This document shows, one piece after another, positions 55,809 to 64,000 of a stretch of DNA of 64,000 nt. Location: contig CM072809.1 in the NCBI GenBank assembly GCA_037013495.1, positions 1,674,001 through 1,738,000 of the forward strand, written 5' to 3'. The notes under the pieces are model-generated. The model was not told the DNA's origin. It saw only the letters and a program-made list of their open reading frames with translations, and did no database searches. Position numbers and translations under genes: made by a program. Position 1 is the stretch's first letter. Each line of letters starts with the position of its first letter. The DNA comes from Hippophae tibetana. Lineage: Eukaryota > Streptophyta > Magnoliopsida > Rosales > Elaeagnaceae.

Positions 55809-56838
55809 TAATTAATTGTTAGCTGCTCTAACTAGGTTTGTAGCTTTGTTTGTTGTGATGATGACTGTTTATGTATTAAAGGGACAGGAAGAGCAAAGAG
55901 ATGATAATTACGTTTTTTTTTAATTTTTTTTTTCTAAGAATAAGTGTGTAAAGAACTAGAGTTTGATTCTTAGCTTCTTCTTTTTTGTTCAAAGGGGGAT
56001 TGATTCTTTGTTAGGACTTACCGACTTAGGAGCAACTTTATTCTATATTACAATTTTGGTTAAGGTAAATATGGTGCTTTGCTTTGGTGGATGACAGATT
56101 GTCTATGATTGGTTTTAAATTTTAATTTCGTCATCAAAGTCCGTTTATATAAATGTGAACGGAGTTGTATGGTTTCAACCTGATCTTATGTAATCGAGCG
56201 TTTTGCTTTTGTAAAAATTTCCTTTCGTTATTTCTATGCCACGTTTTAGTCTATACGTGTCTTATTCTAGTTACCCTTAAGAATAGCTCTTTTTTTTTTG
56301 GGGGCTTAACAACCTCTCAACTCTAATATTTAATCCTTTATCTTTCATAATAAATTTAATTCAAAAATATAAGTTATACTGAAATTTTTTTTATTTTTAA
56401 ATTTAATGAAATTAATCCATTAATTTTTCAATTAACACATTTATTAATTTGTGAATTAAAAAGCTAATAGATTAAATTTAGCTAAAAAATAATTAAAAAT
56501 AAAAATTTAGTATTACATGATATTTTCATCATTTTATTTTTATAAATTAAACTTTTAAATTTTTTACATTTTAATTACTTTATTATTATATTATGAATAT
56601 TTAAAAACTTATATAGTATCCAATTTAACCTTACTATTAATTAATTTGTTAAATATTTAAAGAGTACAATGTCTAAAAAAAGTTTAAAAAATTAAAAATT
56701 AAGTAATTAAAATCATTAAAATGATTTAAAATTAATAAATTATTTATGAATATAATAATATTATGACTAGATTACCTATATTTAAAATAAAATAATTAAT
56801 ATATTTAATTTAAAAAATAATAAATACACTTTTTCAGT
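55809..56838. promoter_or_regulatory. Divergent intergenic region between ERD7-like and CB5LP
   Basis: About 1 kb separates the ERD7 start codon (minus) from the likely CB5LP leader (plus), so it must contain both promoters. The side near ERD7 is mixed sequence without a convincing TATA box; 56300-56830 is very AT-rich. No coding sequence is present. Confidence 0.6.
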
Positions 56839-56857
56839 TTGATTACGATTCCAATGT

Positions 56858-57420
56858 TGGGTCCAGTTCTAAAGGCCCAGCCCAATTACAATTCGATTCA
56901 ATACCAAATACACAACCAGTCCCGAAACGGATCTTTGCTTTGCGGCTACCATGATCTCTCGGCGACTACGCTTCTAAAGGCCAAGTCTCTCCACCCCCAA
57001 AACTACAGGTATTTCTTCTCTCTCTTTTTTCGTTGAAAACCTCACATTCATTTCCTTTTATTTCATTATGTGTTTTCAATTCGATCAAAATTAATGACCA
57101 ATAAACTTGAATACAACTTGTTTGTTACTTCAATGCCGGCAAAACGCTGCTGTACTTTCCTGGATTACAGACGGGTTAAAAAAAACATGTCTTTTCTCTT
57201 AATCTTTAACTAAAACTTGAATGCCTTTCTGAATTGTGTGTTTAACATATAATGAGCGACCCCTTAGCTCAAAGCCTCAACTCAACTCAATCAATGTCTC
57301 GTCTTTTACCCTTTTTTCCACCCACCCATTATTCTCTTCACTTGTCTTTGTTTTTATATAAATAATGGGTTTCTATTGAGCAGTGGAAGGAGCTGACTCA
57401 GCTGAGCTCTAGCTGGAGAT
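56858..57420 (+). promoter_or_regulatory. CB5LP proximal promoter, leader exon and 5' UTR intron
   Basis: TGGGTC (56858) and GGCCCA (56874-56879) resemble site II elements common in plant genes with housekeeping or organelle roles. A GC-richer stretch then ends CTACAG|GTATTT at 57008, and a CAG acceptor at 57381-57383 precedes the last 37 leader bases before the ATG. A 5' UTR intron (57009-57383) is thus inferred. It is not proven. Confidence 0.5.
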
Positions 57421-58870
57421 ATGATGATTGCTGTAGTGGCACTAGTTCTGGGTGTTTTATTGGGTGCTTTTGTTTTTATCTCGCGCGACCCTAAATCTGG
57501 TTTATTACCCTTTCAATAATTTTTTTTTAACGAAGTTTGAATTTTGATAATTTGAGATTAATAATTCATTTTCAAATTTCAATGTGGTTGGTTTTTTGCG
57601 CAGGTCGCACAAATTGTGATCGGTCAAATGCCAAGGATGGGAAGGTAACAGAAGTTATAGTACAATCTACAAATTTCATATTTATTTGTTTATTTTACTG
57701 CTTAGCTATTTATGTAGTACTCTTGTAAGGAAGTCCAGTGTTCTGTTTCAACAATGAAACACCTGTATAAAATTAAGTGCTTACAATGAAGATCGAGTGT
57801 CAGGTCATTTCACTTGTGATGGTGTGAGGTTCAGTCTTCTCGGACCCATCAATTTGAATTTGAATTTGCATTGGATTTTGTTTTTGTTAACTCTAGTTCT
57901 GATTTATTGAACCGAAGGAAGTTGAGTTCCTTGACAAATCTGGGGTCTAATGCCTTTTACTATATCGCGTTATATTCTAAGGAACAGATGCCAGGGCAAG
58001 TTACTAGAACATATGTTTCACTATGCCATGAATTGTAGAGTTAAGGCTAATTAGTGAGTTATTGTTTTTTTCTATTATTTACTATTTTTTTTCCCTCGTG
58101 TATCTTAGAAGGACCTTTTAGGTATTGGGATAGATTTTAGATATCTGTTGCTTTTATTTATGATTTTTTGATTGAATGCATTCTTTTTGGGATTTTGAAG
58201 CAACGATGTGCTTAATCCTGAGTCCTGATTCAAATAATCTGTTTTATCAGGCAGCCAAAATCCACAGTAAATCTGAGGTATCTATGCATAATAAGAGAGC
58301 TGATTGTTGGATTATTATCAAAAACAAGGTATTTTGTTATCTTAAATTCCAATGTGGAGGCTCAATAGAAGAAGGTATAAGCTGCAATCACAGCATGTGT
58401 TCTTCGATGTCATAATTTATACAATGTTTCCTTTTCATAACCTGTAGGTATATGATGTTACCTCATACGTAGAGGAGCATCCAGGTGGTGATGCTATCCT
58501 AGCTCACGCAGGAGACGATTCAACAGAAGGATTTTTTGGGTATGTAGCTTTTTGTCGTCACTATTTTCTTTCTCTTTGATAATCAGGCACTTACAACAGG
58601 TTAAGTCCCATCATTTTCCATCTCTTGACCGTTATATAATCTTCATGTGAAAACACTTCCTGTACTTCTTCAACTTCAATTTCCTTTCTTTTTTTGACTT
58701 GGCTTCAATTCCAATTTTCATAAGCATCTTATTTGGTACAGAAACTAATCTCAGTGCCTCTTGTCCTTTTTTGCCTTTCATGTTTATTCGCTTCGTTGTG
58801 CAGGCCACAGCACGCAACTCGAGTTTTTGACATGATTGAAGACTTCTACATCGGGGATTTGGCCCAGTGA
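57421..58870 (+). CDS. CB5LP: Cytochrome b5-like membrane protein (CB5LP)
   Basis: A small haem protein with an N-terminal membrane anchor, matching Arabidopsis CB5LP (At1g60660) in layout; the redox partner is unknown. Exons 57421-57499, 57604-57644, 58251-58328, 58448-58539 and 58804-58870 encode 118 residues. Residues 3-21 form one hydrophobic segment (AVVALVLGVLLGAFVF), unlike ordinary plant cytochrome b5, whose anchor is C-terminal. The haem domain follows: SEVSMHNKRADCWIII, then VYDVTSYVEEHPGGDAIL with haem ligand His77. His100 in FGPQHATRVF is the likely second ligand, one residue closer than in typical b5. The C-terminus ends DFYIGDLAQ. All introns are GT-AG. The second Met, one codon in, could also be the start. 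Confidence 0.92.
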
Positions 58871-59439
58871 TTACTGTCATTGCTTTTTTGTATAAACAAT
58901 GGGAAATTACTCTTTTTGGTGCTATAAATTGGGAAATTGTACTTTGAGATTCCAAACCGTTTGTTTTGCAGGCTATTAGTGAATGGTTTGCACATAATAA
59001 TACATATGCTTAATTTTGGATTCCAAACTCTTTTTTTCAAGTGCAATAGTAAATTTTTTTTATTAAACCAAGGAAATATTACTCAAATGAGATTTGAATT
59101 TAGGTTCACGGTGTAATGAGATTAGAAAGTTGTATCACCTAGCACAAGTAAATCTCGAAACAATGTCAAAATAAAAAAAGATTAATTATGTTTTATGTTC
59201 ACATGGTAATATGTAAAAATATCCAAATCATATATTTTGTTGTAATTATGTCTGTAACATATGTGTAACGATAAAATCATATCCAATGATATACATTTTT
59301 AAAATTATAATTATATCTACAATGTATAGATAATGATGTAATTATGATTAAATGTAAAAGTGGATGAATTAAAATTCAATGGTCAAAGTGAGGATCTAAG
59401 TGGGAATGAACACCTAAAAAATCAAGAAGTTCATGAAAT
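58871..59439. other. CB5LP 3' flank and repeat-derived spacer
   Basis: The first 150-200 bases should include the CB5LP 3' UTR. The rest leads into the decayed Copia remnant and may be partly its upstream sequence. No gene is supported. Confidence 0.5.
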
Positions 59440-61165
59440 CAAGTCTAAGTCAATTAATACACCATACCAATCGTTGTATGAGGATATTTCTTATATAGTA
59501 TCTGAGTCATCAAGAAAACAGTTACCATAACGTTTCATTAGAGGTATTCCAAAACCTACATATGAACCTCAATTGTCTAGTAATGTAAGATATTTCATGA
59601 ACCATTATACGTCTACGTATCACTTATAAAAAAAATCAATCATTTGTCAATTAATTATCTAATGTATCTATACTTAATAGTGTGGAGGAAGTCTTGATTG
59701 ATCCAAGATGAAAAGCCGCGATGAATGAAGAGATGGTCTCCTTGTAAAGAATCAAACTTGGGAGCTCATCGATAAACCCACATAAAAAAATAGTTGGGTG
59801 TTGATGGATCTTTATTGTGAAATACAAAGTTGATGGTACGATCGAACGTTTTAAAGCGAGATTAATGGCAAAAGGATACATCCAAACTTATAGAATTGAC
59901 TACACTAAAACATTTGCACTTGTAGCCAAAACTCAATATGGTTGGAGTCTTGTTATCCTTAGTTATAAATTTTGATTACCTATTACAACAATTTGATGTG
60001 AAAAACGCATTCTTACATGGTGAACTATATGAAGAAGGCTACATAGATCTCCCACCAAGGTTCATGGTAACATAAAAACAAAAATAGAAGGTGTGTAGGC
60101 TAAAAAAAATCACTATATGGATTAAGACAATTTCCTAGAACTTAGTTAAGACATTTTATCAAATCTATGACAAACTTTGGTTATAAACAAAGTAATTCAG
60201 ATATGCATTATTTTTAAAGAAGTAACATGGGCAAATTATTGCACTCATTATATATGTAGATGACATGGTTATCACATGCAATGATCCAAAAAAAAATGAG
60301 AACTTTGCGAGAATACATGTCCAAGGAATTTGAAATAAAAGACTTAGGCTCTTAAAATACTTATTTAAAATTGAAATATATTGATTGAATAAAAGAATAT
60401 TCTTATTTTAAAGAAAATATACTTTAAATTTATTACATAAAACTGGAATTCCAGCCAGTTGACACTCTAGTGGAAGAGAGTTAAAATTATGTATCGAGAC
60501 AAGCTAAATACCGGTGAACAGTGGGAGATACCAACAACTTGTTGAAAGTTTTTATGTATTTAACTTATACAAGACCAGATCTAGCTTATACTCTGAGTAT
60601 TGTTAGTCAGTTCATGCATAATTCTTTTGAACAACATATGAATGCAATTATGCGTATTTTGAGGTATGAGAATTTTATTATCTAAAAACACAAACAAACA
60701 AAATATCAATATATATGTAAATGCTAATCGGGTTGGAGTAGTTGATAATAGTTGATCAACTTCAAGATATTTTACCTTTGTTGGTGGGAACTTAGTTGCA
60801 TAGAGAAGTAAGAAACACAATATTGTCGCACAATATAGTGCAGAAGTCGAGTACAAATGAATGACCTTAGGAATTTATGAAGCATTATGGCTGAAATTTC
60901 TTTTATAGGACTTAGGCTACTTCTTAAACAACCAATTCAGTTATACTGTGACAACAAATTAGCATATGATATAGATCATAATCTAGTTCAACATAATCAT
61001 ACAAAATATGTTAAGGTAAATGTGTTCTTTATTAAGGAGAAACTAGATGAAAAGACAATGAAATTACCAATGATTTAATCAAAAGATCGATTAGTTGATA
61101 TCCTTATAAAAGGAGTAACCAATCGGTTGTACTCCTTTTCTTAGATAAGTTGAACATGTGTGATA
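59440..61165 (+). mobile_element. Decayed Copia pol remnant
   Basis: Plus-strand translation in several frames gives Copia pol wording in family order: a pre-reverse-transcriptase linker (GIPKPTYEPQLSSN near 59545), the [11 protein letters not shown]-like and FDVKNAFLHGELYEE-like reverse transcriptase stretches at about 59850-60040, the YVDDM-like stretch near 60260, a DADW-type RNase H area near 60720, and a terminal RNase H stretch with QPIQLYCDNKLAYDI near 60930. No gag or integrase was recognised. It has many breaks and is clearly old. A short LTR remnant (TGTTTAGAACTTG onward) may follow to about 61360. Confidence 0.8.
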
Positions 61166-61650
61166 TTTATGTATTAATTTAATGGAGTGTTTAGAACTTG
61201 TAAAGATTATTAATTATTATTTTATTTTATATAAAAGATTGTATAAATGTATATAAATGATAAAGATTTTATATGCATGATTTTATTGAACTAATTGGTA
61301 GTTCTAATCCTATATATACACTTATTTTATCATTCTCATTTTTAAAAAATTACATAACATTTTGTTTGGATATTATTATGATTTAATATATATAAAAAAA
61401 TTAAAAACATTATTAATTCTCTAATTTTAAAGATTTTATACTTTTGATTTTTAAATTTTTAATTAAGATTTATTTTCCTAACTTTTCCCCTTTAACATTT
61501 ATCCCTCTAATTTTTATATTTTAGTATTAAATAATTTTTTTATCTATTTTGATATTAATATTTTCTACTTTAACAATATTAATTATTATAAATGATAAAT
61601 TATAAAATAATAAAGCTAAATTAGTAAATAAAAAAACAAATTTATTTTTT
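61166..61650. other. AT-rich spacer, possible LTR remnant
   Basis: The segment after the Copia remnant has wording typical of Copia 3' LTRs (GGAGTGTTTAGAACTTGTAA, then TCCTATATATACACTTATTT) up to about 61360. After that it is low-complexity A/T. No second copy exists in the window to confirm an LTR. Confidence 0.35.
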
Positions 61651-61745
61651 ATAATAATAATTAATAATAATAATAATATTAATATTGATAATATAATAAT
61701 AATATTAATATTAATAATATAATAATAATAATAATAATAATATAT
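61651..61745. repeat. (ATA/ATT)n microsatellite
   Basis: About 95 bp of interrupted trinucleotide repeats (AAT, ATA, ATT), ending in a nearly pure AAT run at 61719-61742, upstream of the TIM17 gene. Confidence 0.9.
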
Positions 61746-61884
61746 TGCTATATTTTAAAATAAATTTTATTAATATCAAAATAATATCTATTTTTATAAA
61801 CAATACAAGGTTAAATTGTTAATTAAAAATTTAAACCAAATCCTCATCCACACACATAGAATGCTCGAAGTCGAACTCGAAATC

Positions 61885-61925
61885 AAACCCTAGAAAAAGT
61901 CTCAGAGCCTCGATCAAAACCCTAG
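61885..61925 (+). promoter_or_regulatory. Two telo-boxes in the TIM17 leader
   Basis: AAACCCTAG occurs at 61885-61893 and 61917-61925, within 62 bp of the start codon. Telo-boxes (AAACCCTA) are known near the transcription start of many plant translation, cell-cycle and organelle-biogenesis genes, in keeping with a mitochondrial import gene. Confidence 0.7.
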
Positions 61926-61945
61926 ACATCAACTGCTATCTTACG

Positions 61946-62713
61946 ATGGGGACTCCGGAGACATCTCGTGAGCCATGCCCAGACCGCATTCTAGATGACT
62001 TAGGCGGAGCTTTTGGTATGGGAGCCGTTGGTGGGTCGGCTTTCCACTTCCTCAAGGGCATATACAACTCTCCTTTTGGCTCGCGTCTTGCCGGTGGCTC
62101 ACAAGCTGTTCGTATGAACGCGCCTCGTGTCGGTGGTAGCTTTGCCGTTTGGGGTGGTTTGTTTTCCGCATTCGACTGCACCATGGTCTATGTTCGTCAG
62201 AAGGAAGATCCTTGGAATTCGATTATGGCCGGCGCCGCCACCGGCGGATTCCTTCAGATGCGTCAAGGTTTGGGCGCGTCGGCTCGCTCGGCGTTATTTG
62301 GAGGCGTACTATTGGCTTTGATTGAAGGGGCTGGGATTATGCTCAATAAAGTTGTAACTGAGCAACAGCCAGGGCCTGTTGCTGTTGAAGAGTCACCTCC
62401 TGGTATGCCTGGGTACTCAACGGGTCAAGCACCTGTTATTATGCATGGTCGGTCCAACGAGGAGGCTATTGTGGCTGGTGCCCCTGGGTTATCAAGGGGT
62501 GAAATACAAGGTATGATGCTTGGTAAGCCTGCTCAGGAAGCATCTGCTATGTCTGCATCGTCCTCTTCCGATACGGGTTCGGGTTCCTGGTTTGGAGGGT
62601 GGTTTGGTGGAGGAAACAAGAAAGAGCCTCAGGTACCCAGTAGTAGTGGAAGCGATACAAAGGTCTTGGAGAGTTTTGATGCCCCTCCAGTGCCTAATTT
62701 TGAGTACAAGTGA
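61946..62713 (+). CDS. TIM17: Mitochondrial import inner membrane translocase subunit TIM17
   Basis: A core membrane subunit of the TIM23 complex, which moves presequence proteins across or into the mitochondrial inner membrane. A single uninterrupted 255-codon frame begins MGTPETSREPCPDRILDDLG. About residues 17-130 form the Tim17/22/23 domain with four Gly-rich membrane segments: GGAFGMGAVGGSAFHFLKGI, GGSFAVWGGLFSAFDCTMVY followed by VRQKEDPWNSI, AGAATGGFLQMRQG and ALFGGVLLALIEGAGIML. The soluble C-terminal tail of some 110 residues is rich in Gly, Ser and Pro (GSWFGGWFGGGNKK) and ends VPNFEYK, as in Arabidopsis TIM17-2, of similar length. The coding region is much GC-richer than its surroundings, normal for this gene. 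The leader holds two telo-boxes. No break is seen. Confidence 0.95.
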   Translation: MGTPETSREPCPDRILDDLGGAFGMGAVGGSAFHFLKGIYNSPFGSRLAGGSQAVRMNAPRVGGSFAVWGGLFSAFDCTMVYVRQKEDPWNSIMAGAATGGFLQMRQGLGASARSALFGGVLLALIEGAGIMLNKVVTEQQPGPVAVEESPPGMPGYSTGQAPVIMHGRSNEEAIVAGAPGLSRGEIQGMMLGKPAQEASAMSASSSSDTGSGSWFGGWFGGGNKKEPQVPSSSGSDTKVLESFDAPPVPNFEYK

Positions 62714-64000
62714 TTCAGTGTTCTAATTGGTAATAAATTTATTGTGCTGAGGCTGTGAACTTGACGCAGTTTGGGTAACTCTCAAGGTTGATTTCTTACT
62801 ACTGTATGAGACCTGCTGTATGTGCTGCATATTTCTCTTTTCTCCCTTAAATTTACTTATGAAGTTCTGGCTGTAAATTGTGCCTGTAAATTTTGTAATT
62901 TGAGTTCTTGCTGATTCTCGTTGCTGCCTACTAGATTTTGATGTGTTTATTATATTTTTATGTCAAAGAAGAGATTAATGCATTGAATATAATTTGTCAC
63001 ATACTGATAAAAAAATTGATGTGTGTAACATGGTCGGGAATTAGAACTCTGAGTTTTGGTTATTGCATTGCAGCTATGATTGATGAGTGCAATCTTCTGT
63101 CATCAGATGCTAATGCTCGAGCAGCAGTACATGTTTGGACAGAGGAGTGTGTACTGGAGAGTAATTGGATGGAAAATTTGACCATGTTTGGAGCAGCAGT
63201 GTTGTTATTGAGTTATTATACATGTTCTTCGTCAAATTTTGTATTTTTTGCCACTTGCCGTTCATCGTCCTTTGCTGTTTCTGTTTGGTTTTGATTGTTG
63301 TTCTTATGCTTTATATGAATAGAAAGTTGGAAATGGGAATTCGGGATGTTTTTCACTTGCTCACTACGTTCTTTGAAAAAGACCTGCTGTGTTCTTTTTC
63401 TTATAATATGATCTATGAGCAATATGGTACTAAATGTTTGATTCTAAAATCACCAATCCTGAAATTTTCAAGAATGAGTATTCCATACTTCACAGGTAGC
63501 CATCGAATTGTTTATTGGTTTTGTCAATATGATATTAATATGAAAGAAGTGAGAAAATTTCTATGGAGCTGCTGCTTAAAATAAATGCTATAATATAGAG
63601 AAAAGGTTCTCCCAGTGTAAATAAAGAAAGGGTTGTTTTCCAGAACTTGATTCATTGGTGACTTCATGTTCTCCAATAGATTTTTGCTCAGCAGCTTTTG
63701 GAGTCGTTTTGGAAACCTTTGAGCAAGAATGACTCAGATTCACAGTAAGTGAAAATCAAAACTAAGTTCTACACTGAAGACTGCAACGAAGCAAACCATT
63801 CTTGCTTTAGATCTTAACGTTGTAATAATATCTGGGATTTCTTGTGTTTTTGGAAATTTCCCCATCTTCTTATGTTGGAAATCAAATCACCTTTTCCTTT
63901 CAGTTTTTGTGGCAACAACCTGATTTCACGTGCAAATGTTCATTAGAAATTTTCAGTTTATTATTTTTGATATATTTTTATTTTAATTGATTATTTGTAT
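62714..64000. other. TIM17 3' flank, no supported gene
   Basis: AATAAA at 62732-62737 is only 19 bp after the stop, so the real poly(A) signal may be further on. The stretch is less AT-rich than other spacers (notably 63000-63300 and 63630-63930) and has open frames of up to 139 codons, but none resembles a known family. It could be long 3' UTR or the edge of a gene beyond the window. Confidence 0.5.

Noticed and set aside
62938-63584. Overlapping frames of 118 and 139 codons after TIM17
   Set aside because: They overlap in different frames, have no homology I recognise and no plausible promoter; more likely 3' UTR or spacer.

Overview
The window is nuclear DNA from a eudicot plant. It is very AT-rich outside genes, its genes carry many short exons separated by GT-AG introns, and its proteins are plant families: a gamma-clade RNA-dependent RNA polymerase, cytosolic NADP-malic enzyme, an ABCB15-type transporter, an ERD7-type senescence protein, CB5LP and TIM17. 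The species cannot be named from sequence alone.

Layout: (1) 324-7495 (+) holds the C-terminal 618 codons of an RDR3/4/5-type gene whose 5' part lies before the window. (2) 7496-12436 is intergenic, with a solo LTR (9142-9573, 5-bp target duplication) and four copies of a SINE-like repeat in two inverted pairs (9782-10480). (3) 12437-17376 (+) is a complete 19-exon NADP-malic enzyme gene. (4) 17377-20380 is AT-rich spacer. (5) 20381-30826 (-) is a complete nine-exon ABCB transporter with a TRIM-type LTR element in one intron and an in-frame stop after the likely ancestral start codon. (6) 30899-53100 is a gene-poor stretch of about 22 kb with an old gag-only LTR element (about 35187-39020, -) and a young Tork/Tnt1-like Copia element (42985-48141, +). 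(7) 53482-55808 (-) is an ERD7-type gene, divergent from (8) CB5LP at 57421-58870 (+). (9) 59440-61165 is a decayed Copia pol remnant. (10) 61946-62713 (+) is an intronless TIM17 gene with two telo-boxes in its leader. (11) 62714-64000 has no gene I can support.

The genes are unrelated single-copy neighbours with no sign of a cluster, operon or shared pathway. All gene models were built by hand from splice sites, phase and family knowledge. Except for the RDR, which is cut by the window edge, each joins into a full-length reading frame of the expected size. Two introns need GC-AG splicing. I found no new biological system. The most useful leads are a 12-bp periodic array in the U3 of the young Copia element, the inverted SINE-like pairs, the unusual DYDGD catalytic motif and GC donor of the RDR, and the early stop in the ABCB gene.
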